Assembly (NCBI GenBank): GCA_963666825.2 | Contig: OY763044.2 | Span: 4,092,001-4,156,000, forward strand | Length of the DNA: 64,000 nucleotides | Origin: Saccharicrinis sp963666825 | GTDB lineage: Bacteria; Bacteroidota; Bacteroidia; Bacteroidales; Marinilabiliaceae | Reading direction: 5' to 3' | In this document: in pieces, positions 47,501 through 55,858 of the stretch | How the letters are laid out: the number at the start of each line of letters is the position of its first letter | Position numbering within the stretch: the stretch's first letter is position 1 | Translations under genes and position numbers: made by a program | The notes under the pieces: generated by a model | What the model was told of the DNA's origin: nothing | The model's input: only the letters and a program-made list of their open reading frames with translations | Database searches by the model: none

Positions 47501-49060
47501 GCTATTACGCACATAAACAGAATAATAATCACTATTATAGCCACCATATCTTATAACCCAATGATCTATAGTCGACAAATCCTGACTATTAACATGTAGC
47601 CTACCACTACTGGATTGGGATATTGAAGACGTACCATTATTATAAGTATCCATTGGATTACCATAATCATCATCATTAACATGTGTAAAGACTATAGGTT
47701 CTAAGGCTGTTCCAATAGCTTGAATGGGTCCGTTGGCAATAATATTATAATTATATTGACCACATTTAATTACCACTCCTGGATCTATATTCAATGAACC
47801 TGATACATCTACAGTTGTATTTCCAGTAAGCACATATGTTATATTTTCTAAACCGTAGAAGTTTAGCTTTTTAAGATGCGAATCATGAACAACTGTATTA
47901 TCAAATACATTAATTGCTCGCCCCTCAAGGTTATTAAAGTGCATGGTATCATTCACGAAGCTTGGCTCTGAGTTCATGTCCATTGATATACTATATGGAA
48001 ATGCACTTACCTGAACAGACTCCCCGAAAGAATTATTAGAGAAAGAAGGTAAACTTCTACCCATCATTTCAACATTATAACTATTCCCTCTAAACACGCA
48101 GCTATCAATAGTTGGTGATGCATCAATAATTCCAAGTGCACTTAAGTCTCGCCTGTTATATGTGGCATTCTCAAAAATACAGTTCCTGAGAATACAATCT
48201 TCATCAACAGAGGTATTATTAATATTTATTCCTTGCCAATAGGCATAACCTTCACGGGTAGTAAACGTAATTTTATTACTTTCTTCTCCTATGGCGTAAA
48301 TACGACCATAAACATTTATATAAGCACTTGTATAGCCCTGCAATTCAACACCTGGCTCAATAATTAAATTACCGGTTTCTGTAATCCTTAATTCAGAGTC
48401 AAAATAGTATGGTATTCCCAAATCTGGCCAGGTCATTTCTTCATCTAAATCACGAAAATTGATAAAAATGAAGTCATTAGCATTACCTGTCAGAACATTG
48501 TTTGCACCTACTGAGAAATTTCCACCATTGGTATCCCTAAAGTAAATAGGGTATGAGCAGTTCTCAATAATGGTATTATCGATATTTAAAACCCCAAGTT
48601 GATAAATATCAACAGCAGATGCACTAAAATTATTTAATGAACAATTGTTGGTTAAAGTCAAGTCACCGTTCCTTACATATAAACTTGTTGCATATTGAAC
48701 CGTACAGTTATTTAAGTTCACAACAGCAGGTGTATATGAAGTAGATGGATAACCAACATATATACCCGAATAAAATCCGGCAGTAGGAGTAACCGTATTA
48801 GCAGTAAAGGTTACTCCTGTAGCATTTAAAGTTCCTCTAATTTCCATGTAAAGTCCACTACCGAAACGGACTTCTACTCCATCTTCGATAGTAAGAACTA
48901 CACCTGGATTTACTAAAACACTACTAATTATATTATAAGGACTATTCTCAAGAGTTAGAGTGGTATTGGCATTAATTGTACCTCCTAAATCAGCTGCCTT
49001 TATAGTTTGGGCAAAACCAATTATTAAAAGAAAAATCAAAAAAGTAGAAGCGTGTTTCAT
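44543..49060 (-). CDS. T9SS-exported parallel beta-helix protein with dockerin and cohesin-like domain
   Basis: The 1505 residues start with a signal peptide (1-22), then a right-handed parallel beta-helix region to about 1195. This is built of long repeats that each run FxGxENIxYxL, ...PGVxFKF, ...VFTSxxDDxYG, ...W.GVxF, ...NCxFRY, and ends with the family motif DCWWGDPSGPYH. A canonical duplicated dockerin follows (1206-1266): loops DVSLNGQIKPYD and DVSGDAGVTSYD keep the Ca2+ ligands at positions 1, 3, 5 and 12, and both are followed by ASLILQ. Next are a cohesin-like domain (1281-1410) and a T9SS sorting domain (1422-1505). No catalytic motif of polysaccharide lyases is evident. It is the first gene of a three-gene operon, with 53 nt to the next. 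Confidence 0.9.
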   Translation of the reverse strand: MKHASTFLIFLLIIGFAQTIKAADLGGTINANTTLTLENSPYNIISSVLVNPGVVLTIEDGVEVRFGSGLYMEIRGTLNATGVTFTANTVTPTAGFYSGIYVGYPSTSYTPAVVNLNNCTVQYATSLYVRNGDLTLTNNCSLNNFSASAVDIYQLGVLNIDNTIIENCSYPIYFRDTNGGNFSVGANNVLTGNANDFIFINFRDLDEEMTWPDLGIPYYFDSELRITETGNLIIEPGVELQGYTSAYINVYGRIYAIGEESNKITFTTREGYAYWQGININNTSVDEDCILRNCIFENATYNRRDLSALGIIDASPTIDSCVFRGNSYNVEMMGRSLPSFSNNSFGESVQVSAFPYSISMDMNSEPSFVNDTMHFNNLEGRAINVFDNTVVHDSHLKKLNFYGLENITYVLTGNTTVDVSGSLNIDPGVVIKCGQYNYNIIANGPIQAIGTALEPIVFTHVNDDDYGNPMDTYNNGTSSISQSSSGRLHVNSQDLSTIDHWVIRYGGYNSDYYSVYVRNSNILRNCLIKDSHRAVYFAENAQITNNAFEDIVWHPVTRYLNEGNPILLNNSINNVGYNGIMLIGIATDTVNIAPMDFAGSTDVAYTIDRDIEVPANAIVNALPGTVFKFFGNGNITVNGGFNVDGNESSKVIFTSINDDSASGDTNLNGTSSVPAAGNWRGVYFNGGSLDNINVMDNAEIRYTGQGLVITDCFVDVDSLLMNFSSTNGIKIFGDANPNITNSRLYNLSYAPIHMDMFSNPTFSNNEVANVPQLGISLRGQTVSGTVPVRHFAGVDTITYLLNEHMTINDHLIIPAGLTFKTNTDARWYVNGRLDIQGTADAPVVFTSYQDDAYGNPKDLEMNGLGTQYNRGSHIYFYDGSDDNSTISHAIFRYCYTNAVKCYNASPTIENTLFEQYDHQGVTLSGSSIPTINNCTFNNIAFPVATSLVTYPTNESGNVISGTTGRGIRVFDETLSQDVTVGQHSFAGIENIPYILYNYTVGSSSVLTISPGVIFKFLVNGYMNVDNGLIANGGPEPENRVVFTADRDDYYGGDTYGDGDSSLPGLSYWRGVAFNNIAIDENCSLNNCVFRYGTYSYYSTIYRAAVNFDNASPTITNCLFDSNFASIRSVNTSLPVIESCDFINYHATDGWSVLNTTPANVISATDCWWGDPSGPYHATLNPDGLGKRVSDGVLFEPFAASLGIPIIGDVSLNGQIKPYDASLILQHNVGGITLTAEQLSVADVSGDAGVTSYDASLILQYSIGLISEFSAVEGPIAMLKSAYPNVGLLISGEDVTATSNVFDVDLSLTTADQIKALDLKLSSDPGHVKLLSFDISEVPSSVMIAHGYNDVSGDIALSMASSGDLNLSQTKIKLSFECVSSDIEQSQIILTSALSNETAIDDDMAINVITPIATLIDNPDGVNKFLIYYYNNKLYFDVESTINIPSSVVTIRNTAGKIIQTFTVDNFIEGVHSFNLSVDGDLGSSGIYLITVSNSEFTITKKLMIK

Positions 49061-49373
49061 AATGATCAGATTTAAGGTTTACCAAATAATCAGTCTCCTC
49101 CCGATCGCTTCTATAAACTATTTTAAAATGTGTGTTTTGGTATCCAATTACGAAAAATCAATTTACATTTTGTAATACACAATGTCAATCATTTTAACCT
49201 ATAGTTGACTAATGATATCATTAAAAAGATGAAAATGACATTAGATTAGAGAATAATTGAACGAAAATGACTAAATAACTAATTCATTTTGACTTTCAAC
49301 ACTTTAACGTCATACAAATTTTGAACATCATCTACCCCCAGTATCTTGCAACATATACATTCCCCATTTACAT
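49061..49373. promoter_or_regulatory. Upstream region of the adhesin operon
   Basis: No gene is present here. I find no TAnnTTTG box on the minus strand at a suitable place, so the promoter is not identified. A perfect 14-bp palindrome, TAATGATATCATTA (49210-49223), about 150 nt before the first gene, and two GAAAATGAC direct repeats 32 nt apart (49231, 49263) are possible regulator sites. Confidence 0.4.
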
Positions 49374-49378
49374 AAAAA

Positions 49379-49408
49379 AAGCCTGCAAGAATTACTTCCT
49401 GCAGGCTT
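49379..49408 (-). terminator. Terminator of alaS
   Basis: The 9-bp stem AAGCCTGCA/TGCAGGCTT with a 12-nt loop is followed on the minus strand by a run of T (plus-strand A at 49374-49380). It lies 24 nt beyond the alaS stop. Confidence 0.85.
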
Positions 49409-49431
49409 AAGGCATTTATGTTATTTTCTTA

Positions 49432-52062
49432 TTAAGCTAACTTTTCTTCAACAAAAGCTTTTGCTTTATGAATAGCAGTTTCTAATCCTTGTGGATTTTT
49501 TCCTCCGGCAGTAGCAAAGAAAGGCTGACCTCCTCCACCACCCTTGATTTCTTTAGCACAGTCTCTGATAACTTCCACTGCATTAACCTTACCTGATTTT
49601 GCAATATCATCAGAAGTAATAACACTCAATTGTGGTTTACCATTAACATTAGCACCAAGAACTGCAACAAATTCATCCATCTCATTTTTTATCTGAAATG
49701 CTAAATCTTTTAATTTATCTCCAAGTATAGGATTAACATTAACTGCAATTACTTTTACTCCATTAATATCTATAGCACTATCAATGATATCGCGTTTTTC
49801 AATATTAATAAAATTTTGCTTCATTGAATCAAGCTCTTTACCCAACTTACTATTGTCGTTCATAAGCGACTCAATATTCTTTTGAAGATCACCTGATGCC
49901 TTAAACAAATCCTGAATTCCTAAAATCAGATTATGTTGAGCCATGATCATCTCCTCAGCTTTTTCACCAGTAACCGCCTCAATTCTTCTAATACCAGCAG
50001 AAATTGAAGACTCACTTAAAATTTTGAAGAATCCTATTTCCCCTGTATGATTAACATGTGTTCCTCCACAAAGCTCAACAGAATCGCCAAATTTAATAGC
50101 TCTCACCAAGTCTCCATACTTCTCTCCGAATAACATCATTGCACCCATATCATGAGCTTTTGCCACAGGAATTTCTCTCATTTCCTCCAACACAAAGTTT
50201 GCTCTGATTCGTTTGTTAACGATCTTTTCAACAGCTTCAATTTCTTCGCGAGTCATTTTTTGGAAATGAGCAAAGTCAAAGCGTAAATAATCCGGATGAA
50301 CCAAAGATCCTTTTTGCTCTACATGAGTTCCCAGAACCTCTCTTAATGCCTGATGCAGTAGGTGTGTTCCAGTATGGTTATTAGCTGTATTCTGACGTCG
50401 GTTATTATTTACAAAAGCCTTAAACTCACACTTAATATTTGAAGGAAGTTTTTTAGCAATATGTACAATAAGATTATTTTCCTTCTTAGTATCTACAATC
50501 TCAATTTTCTCAAAACCATTATCAATGTAACCGGCATCTCCTACCTGACCACCACTCTCTGCATAGAATGGAGTAATATTAAACACCAATTGATAAAGTG
50601 TTTTATTTTTAGATGTAATCTTACGGTATTTAGTAATTGTAATTTCACTCTCCAGATAATCGTATCCAATAAATTCTTCAACATCATCCTCAACAAGAGT
50701 TACCCAATCCTCAGTTTCAATCGCAGTTGCACTTCTGGCTCTATCCTTTTGTGCTTCCATTTCCTTTTCAAACTCCTTACGATTTACAACTAAATCGTTT
50801 TCTTTCAGGATCAATTCTGTTAAATCTAATGGAAATCCATAGGTATCGTATAATTCAAATGCAACTTTACCTTCAACCACTTTATAGTTACCGTCTTTTG
50901 TGGTTTTAATGATCTTATCAAGCATCGTAATACCTGTTGCCAATGTTCTTAAGAAAGATTCTTCCTCTTCTTTAATCACATTAGTAATCAAATCCTTCTG
51001 ATCGTTTAATTCAGGATAATGATCACCCATTGATGCAATTAACGCAGGCAACAACTTATACATAAACGACTGACGTTGCTCTAAGAATGTATAACCATAT
51101 CTTACAGCTCTACGAAGAATCCTACGTATTACATAACCAGCCTTATTATTTGAAGGTAACTGACCATCTGTGATAGAAAAAGCAATAGTACGAATATGAT
51201 CTGCAATCACACGCATTGCAATATCTTTTTCTTTACTCTCTCCGTACTTTGTTTCAGTTACTTTACCAATTTCGCTAATGATAGGAGTAAAAACATCTGT
51301 ATCGTAATTTGACTTTTTACCTTGTAAAGCCATACACAAACGCTCAAATCCCATTCCTGTATCAACATGCTTTTGAGGTAATAATTCTAAATCACCATTA
51401 GCTTTTCGGTTATACTGAATAAATACAAGATTCCATACCTCAATAACCTCAGGATGATCTTTATTTACCAATTCTGCTCCACCAATCTTAGCTATTTCAT
51501 CCTCTGATCTTAAATCAATATGAATCTCGGAACATGGTCCGCAAGGTCCCATATCACCCATTTCCCAGAAATTATCTTTTCTGTTTCCATTGATAATTCT
51601 CTCCTCCGGAAGAAATTGATTCCAATAATTAAATGCCTCCATGTCTTTATCAAGCTCCATTTCCTTGTCACCTTCAAAAACAGTAGCATATAACCTTGAT
51701 TTATCTAATTTAAGCACTTCAGTAAGATACTCCCATGCCCAGCTAATAGCTTCCTTTTTAAAATAATCACCAAAAGACCAGTTTCCTAACATTTCAAACA
51801 TGGTATGGTGATATGTATCATGACCTACTTCCTCTAGGTCGTTATGCTTACCGGATACTCGTAAACACTTTTGTGAGTTGGCCACTCTTGGCGCAAAGGG
51901 TTTACTGTTTCCAAGAAAAATATCTTTAAACTGGTTCATACCAGCATTTGTAAACATTAGGGTTGGATCGTTTTTTACCACCATAGGGGCAGATGAAACT
52001 ATTTGGTGCTGTTTTGACTCAAAAAACTCACAAAAGCTTTTTCTTACCTCAGAAGCATTCAT
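49432..52062 (-). CDS. alaS: Alanyl-tRNA synthetase
   Basis: AlaRS charges tRNA-Ala and edits mischarged Ser and Gly. The 876 residues carry the class II catalytic core at the start (FFESKQHQIVSSAPMVVKNDPTLMFTNAGMNQFKDIFLG), motif 2 and 3 regions (GCGPCSEIH-like MGPCGPCSEIH; GYVIRRILRRAVRYG), the editing domain with HTGTHLLHQAL and CGGTHVNHTGEIGFF that bind zinc, and the C-Ala domain with GGGGGQPFFATAGGKNP. Length is normal. It is divergent from the M23 peptidase, 132 nt apart, a gene pair often seen in Bacteroidota. A TACCTTTG box (52123-52116) lies 54 nt upstream. Confidence 0.98.
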   Translation of the reverse strand: MNASEVRKSFCEFFESKQHQIVSSAPMVVKNDPTLMFTNAGMNQFKDIFLGNSKPFAPRVANSQKCLRVSGKHNDLEEVGHDTYHHTMFEMLGNWSFGDYFKKEAISWAWEYLTEVLKLDKSRLYATVFEGDKEMELDKDMEAFNYWNQFLPEERIINGNRKDNFWEMGDMGPCGPCSEIHIDLRSEDEIAKIGGAELVNKDHPEVIEVWNLVFIQYNRKANGDLELLPQKHVDTGMGFERLCMALQGKKSNYDTDVFTPIISEIGKVTETKYGESKEKDIAMRVIADHIRTIAFSITDGQLPSNNKAGYVIRRILRRAVRYGYTFLEQRQSFMYKLLPALIASMGDHYPELNDQKDLITNVIKEEEESFLRTLATGITMLDKIIKTTKDGNYKVVEGKVAFELYDTYGFPLDLTELILKENDLVVNRKEFEKEMEAQKDRARSATAIETEDWVTLVEDDVEEFIGYDYLESEITITKYRKITSKNKTLYQLVFNITPFYAESGGQVGDAGYIDNGFEKIEIVDTKKENNLIVHIAKKLPSNIKCEFKAFVNNNRRQNTANNHTGTHLLHQALREVLGTHVEQKGSLVHPDYLRFDFAHFQKMTREEIEAVEKIVNKRIRANFVLEEMREIPVAKAHDMGAMMLFGEKYGDLVRAIKFGDSVELCGGTHVNHTGEIGFFKILSESSISAGIRRIEAVTGEKAEEMIMAQHNLILGIQDLFKASGDLQKNIESLMNDNSKLGKELDSMKQNFINIEKRDIIDSAIDINGVKVIAVNVNPILGDKLKDLAFQIKNEMDEFVAVLGANVNGKPQLSVITSDDIAKSGKVNAVEVIRDCAKEIKGGGGGQPFFATAGGKNPQGLETAIHKAKAFVEEKLA

Positions 52063-52100
52063 ATTTATATTATTATCATTTTTATTTTGCGAATATACAC

Positions 52101-52123
52101 TAACTTTGGAAGTTGCAAAGGTA
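52101..52123. promoter_or_regulatory. Candidate -7 boxes for alaS and the M23 peptidase gene
   Basis: TAACTTTG on the plus strand (52101-52108) and TACCTTTG on the minus strand (52123-52116) both match TAnnTTTG and lie in the divergent gap. A -33 element at normal distance is not clear for either. Confidence 0.4.
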
Positions 52124-52194
52124 GATTATTTAACTAATTTTGCACCGTTTAACTGGTAAAAATCCTCTTAAAAGAATTAAAACTTATTTCATAT

Positions 52195-53166
52195 ATGTCA
52201 AAAGTAAAATTTAGATATAATCCTGATACACTAAGTTATGACAAAATAGAGAAGGGTTTTAAGTATTATTTATCCAGAGTTTTCTTGCATTTTTTCTTTG
52301 GCGCACTATTAGGTCTGGTGTATTTTTTTGCATATACCTACTTTATTGACAGCCCAAAAGAAAAAAGACTTATCAGAGAAAACGCCCGACTTACTACCCA
52401 ATTTGAAATATTAAGCAAACGTCTTGATGAAACCACTAAGGTTTTAGATGACATTCAGCTTCGCGATGAAAATATTTACCGGGTTATATTCCAAGCCGAT
52501 TCCATCCCTTACTCAATTAGAAAAGCAGGATTTGGTGGAGTAAACCGCTACGAACCACTTGAAGATCTTGACAATTCAGAATTAGTTATTTCAACAGCAA
52601 AGAAATTAGATATCATCGTAAAGCAGGCCTATGTTCAATCAAAATCCTTCGATGAAATAATAGAGCTTGCCAAGAGAAACGAGGACTTATTAAAATGCAC
52701 TCCGGCAATTATGCCTATTTCCAATAAAGACCTAAAAAGAACTGCCAGTGGATGGGGATATAGAATTCACCCTATTTATAAAACACGACGCTTTCACTCC
52801 GGAATGGATTTTTCGGCGCCTATTGGAACAGATATATATGCAACCGGAGACGGAACAATTAGCAAAGTTGCCAGAGAAAAAACCGGTTATGGAAATAGTG
52901 TTGTTGTTGATCATGGCTTTGGTTTTAAAACCCTCTACGCTCATATGGATGATTTCACGGTAAGAGTAGGACAAAAAGTAAAAAGAGGTGATATTATTGG
53001 ATATGTTGGTAACACAGGAACATCCACAGCGCCTCACCTTCATTATGAGGTACACGTAAAAGACAAAAAAGTAAATCCATCACATTATTACTTTAATGAT
53101 CTATCGGCTGAAGAATATGAAGAAATGATTCGTATATCATCTAATTCAAACCAAACTTTTGACTAA
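52195..53166 (+). CDS. M23 family metallopeptidase, membrane anchored
   Basis: A 323-residue protein with one N-terminal membrane helix (about 30-50: VFLHFFFGALLGLVYFFAYTYF), a coiled coil (about 58-95) and a C-terminal LytM/M23 domain (about 175-300). Zinc ligands are visible in RRFHSGMDFSAPIGTDIYATGDG (His and Asp) and in HLHYEVHV (HxH), so the enzyme should be active. M23 enzymes cut peptide cross-bridges of cell-wall peptidoglycan from the periplasmic side. The layout matches Bacteroidota homologues found beside alaS. The start at 52195 is the only one that gives the usual short basic N-terminus; no Shine-Dalgarno sequence is present. Confidence 0.93.
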   Translation: MSKVKFRYNPDTLSYDKIEKGFKYYLSRVFLHFFFGALLGLVYFFAYTYFIDSPKEKRLIRENARLTTQFEILSKRLDETTKVLDDIQLRDENIYRVIFQADSIPYSIRKAGFGGVNRYEPLEDLDNSELVISTAKKLDIIVKQAYVQSKSFDEIIELAKRNEDLLKCTPAIMPISNKDLKRTASGWGYRIHPIYKTRRFHSGMDFSAPIGTDIYATGDGTISKVAREKTGYGNSVVVDHGFGFKTLYAHMDDFTVRVGQKVKRGDIIGYVGNTGTSTAPHLHYEVHVKDKKVNPSHYYFNDLSAEEYEEMIRISSNSNQTFD

Positions 53167-53272
53167 AGCTCCATTTACTCATAGAATATCAATCACATAA
53201 AAAACTAAGAATGTAAGGCATCATTTTTTTTCTTATATTTAATAGGAATGAAATCATTCAGAACTAAAATGA

Positions 53273-54109
53273 ATGAATATGAAAAGCCTTAATGAAAAAA
53301 GTTTACTTCTTGATGATCACAAACTAGTTTATTACGAAGCTGGTCATGGTGTTCCCATATTATTTATTCATGGCATATCAACTTATTCGTTTATTTGGAG
53401 AAAAATCATTCATGGTTTCTGGGATAATTACAAAGTTATAACCATTGATTTGTTTGGCTGCGGTAAGTCTGATTTAAGAACAGACATTTCTTTTAGCATA
53501 TCCAATCATGCCAGAATCCTAATACGGCTAATGGATTATCTAAAAATTAAAAGATTTCATATTGTAAGTCATGATGTTGGTGGAGGTATTGCTCAAATTA
53601 TGAGTTCCACACACCCACAAAAGATAATTTCCACTACGCTGATAAATACAGTGGCTTATAATTTCTGGCCTGTACAACCAATTATCTCAATGAGGACCCC
53701 AATTATCAGGCAACTGGCAGCCGCTACTTTAGACTCATGGTCTCTTAAGTTAATTGTTAAAAGAGGACTATATCATGGCAGCTTTCTAAATGATGAATTA
53801 TTAAATCTATTCAAAAAAGGAATCCAGTCAAAAGAAGGACGTAAGGCATTTTTACACTTTGCCCAATGTTTGAACAATAATGATTTAATGAGTATTTCTG
53901 ATAAACTACACTCTATCGATGTTCCTTTTTTAATTATCAGAGGTGCTGCAGATGTATATTTAAGTTCAGCCATTACACAGGAATTAGTCAATAACTTAAA
54001 AAGGTGTGAGCATAAAATCATTCCAACCGCAGGACATTTCGCACAAGAAGATGAGCCTCAATTATTAATTGAAGAGATATCTAATTTTATTCAAATGAAT
54101 GAAAGATAA
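53273..54109 (+). CDS. Alpha/beta hydrolase with Asp at the nucleophile position
   Basis: A 278-residue cytosolic alpha/beta-fold hydrolase: oxyanion motif FIHGIS (about 31-36), DLFGCGKSD, nucleophile elbow SHDVGGG with Asp101, cap region (about 125-205), acid Asp227 in GAADVYL and His255 in AGHFAQEDEP. Aspartate as nucleophile is typical of haloalkane dehalogenases, fluoroacetate dehalogenases and epoxide hydrolases; esterases use Ser. The fold alone does not tell the substrate. The stop codon overlaps the start of the following histidine kinase by 11 nt, so the two are translationally coupled and probably act together. A start at the second Met (53279) is also possible. Confidence 0.85.
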   Translation: MNMKSLNEKSLLLDDHKLVYYEAGHGVPILFIHGISTYSFIWRKIIHGFWDNYKVITIDLFGCGKSDLRTDISFSISNHARILIRLMDYLKIKRFHIVSHDVGGGIAQIMSSTHPQKIISTTLINTVAYNFWPVQPIISMRTPIIRQLAAATLDSWSLKLIVKRGLYHGSFLNDELLNLFKKGIQSKEGRKAFLHFAQCLNNNDLMSISDKLHSIDVPFLIIRGAADVYLSSAITQELVNNLKRCEHKIIPTAGHFAQEDEPQLLIEEISNFIQMNER

Positions 54110-55520
54110 AGATCTAAATAGCATAAAGATTCAGCAGCTCCTTGAATATATTGCTCAATTAGAGCAGGACAACAATGTCCTCTCTAACAGAGCTGAAGAA
54201 ATATTACTATTATCCTTACTAAGTGACACTATAACCTCAATAGATGATGAAGAATCGTTAATTGATGAATTACTAGAAAAAATCTCTGTATTAAAAAGTC
54301 TGCCTTTTTGTAGTTGCTACGCCAAATCCATTGATGGTTACAGGCTTATAACTGACTATTTTGTTGGTGATTATAAGCGAGAAAAGATATCCACATTAAC
54401 TCTTAACAGAACAATTGAAAACGAACTCAACGAGTATCATATCTTTAATCATAAAGTACAGGAATGCAATTGTAAATACGTTTATGACTTTCCTATAGAC
54501 ATTAGTCCGGAAACAGAAATACTAATTCTCCCTTTCGAAAGCCAATGGATTAAAGAAGGAATATTTATATTTTTTAGCAATAATAAAGAACACGAAATCA
54601 AAGAAAATATATTAATCATACAACAAGCAATAAGGCTTGTGCTTGATAAGATTGACAATTTAAACTACATAAAAAAAATAGAATACTTCAATCAGAATCT
54701 TGAATCTACAGTAGCACAAAGGACAAAAGAACTATCTGAGATTAATGAAAAGTTAATTATAGAAATTAACGAAAGACATAACATTGAAGTAAAACTGCGT
54801 GAAGCCAGAGATAAAGCCCAAGAGTCTGACAGATTAAAATCAGCATTTCTGGCCAACATGAGTCACGAAATAAGAACTCCAATGAATGCTATTGTTGGCT
54901 TTAGTGAAATCCTGGCAGATGGCAGTTGTTCAACTGAAGAAATAATAAATTATACTAATCTTATTTATTCAAATTCACTTTCACTACTAAATTTAATAAA
55001 CGACTTACTTGATTTCTCTAAAATAGAAGCCAATCAGTTACTTATATTTAAACAATCATGTAATCTGGGTAAAGTACTATCTGAAATCAAGATATTATCT
55101 AGCGGCTTACTTAAACAAAGCAACAAAGAACATATTAAACTGGTAATTTCTAACGAAAAAGAAAGCAATAATATTAATATTAATACTGATGAACTCAGAC
55201 TGAAACAGATACTTCTAAATCTAACAAGTAATGCCATTAAGTTTTCTTTTGAAGGGGAAATACAAATATCCTATTACGACAGGGGAGACAATTTTTTATT
55301 TGAGGTTAGTGATACCGGAATTGGCATTGAAGAAACACAACATGATATTATTTTTAATCGCTTTACAAGGGTAGTTAACAACGAAAATAAATCAATACTT
55401 GGTACAGGATTAGGCCTTACTATTACAAAAAACCTGGTAAATATGCTAGGAGGAGAAATTTCTGTCGTCTCAAAACCAGGTAAAGGTTCTGTATTTATGT
55501 TTACAATAGATGTTTCCTAA
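54099..55520 (+). CDS. Soluble sensor histidine kinase with GAF-like domain
   Basis: A 473-residue kinase without membrane helices. It has a helical start, a GAF-like sensor domain (about 30-190), a long coiled coil (about 195-248), a HisKA domain with phosphoacceptor His256 in FLANMSHEIRTPMNAIVGFSE, and a HATPase domain with NLTSNAIKFS, DTGIGI and GTGLGLTITKNLV. There is no receiver domain and no response regulator next to it, so it is an orphan kinase in this window. It is translationally coupled to the alpha/beta hydrolase upstream. The sensor part contains Cys at 71, 73, 123 and 125 (CSC, CNC), which could bind a metal or react with redox compounds; this is speculation. Confidence 0.88.
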   Translation: MKDKDLNSIKIQQLLEYIAQLEQDNNVLSNRAEEILLLSLLSDTITSIDDEESLIDELLEKISVLKSLPFCSCYAKSIDGYRLITDYFVGDYKREKISTLTLNRTIENELNEYHIFNHKVQECNCKYVYDFPIDISPETEILILPFESQWIKEGIFIFFSNNKEHEIKENILIIQQAIRLVLDKIDNLNYIKKIEYFNQNLESTVAQRTKELSEINEKLIIEINERHNIEVKLREARDKAQESDRLKSAFLANMSHEIRTPMNAIVGFSEILADGSCSTEEIINYTNLIYSNSLSLLNLINDLLDFSKIEANQLLIFKQSCNLGKVLSEIKILSSGLLKQSNKEHIKLVISNEKESNNININTDELRLKQILLNLTSNAIKFSFEGEIQISYYDRGDNFLFEVSDTGIGIEETQHDIIFNRFTRVVNNENKSILGTGLGLTITKNLVNMLGGEISVVSKPGKGSVFMFTIDVS

Positions 55521-55527
55521 ACCAAAC

Positions 55528-55854
55528 TTAAAACAACATATTATAGGGTCTTTCAACTGCTTCTTTTATTTCATCTATTGAAAAGTTTCTGCTAAACTGA
55601 AAATACTGTTTACCTGCAAAGTAAATTAATACAGAAGGAACGGTAAATATTCTATTTTGGGCAGCAACATCAGGTGCATGAAGTGTATTTGAATAAACCA
55701 TCTTAACTTTTGGAAAAGATTCTTCTAACATCTTTTCTATTTTAGGAAGCATTACCTTACAAACAGAACATTTTTCATGAGAGAAGTAGAAAATAACAGC
55801 ATCATTATTTTCTACTTCTCTTTCAAATTCCTTATAGTTTCCTACAGTAAACAT
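55528..55854 (-). CDS. Thioredoxin-family protein
   Basis: A 108-residue thioredoxin fold with active site FSHEKCSVCKVMLP, in which CxxC is CSVC rather than the CGPC of typical thioredoxins, and the cis-Pro loop TVPSVLIYFAGKQ. No signal peptide is present, so it is cytosolic. It lies four bases after the CoA-binding protein gene and is cotranscribed with it. The client protein is unknown. Its 3' end is eight bases from the end of the histidine kinase gene on the other strand. Confidence 0.88.
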   Translation of the reverse strand: MFTVGNYKEFEREVENNDAVIFYFSHEKCSVCKVMLPKIEKMLEESFPKVKMVYSNTLHAPDVAAQNRIFTVPSVLIYFAGKQYFQFSRNFSIDEIKEAVERPYNMLF

Positions 55855-55858
55855 AGTC

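Noticed and set aside
44543..49060. Polysaccharide lyase or pectinase
   Set aside because: The beta-helix fold is shared with such enzymes, but no catalytic motif of a known lyase or glycosidase family is visible.
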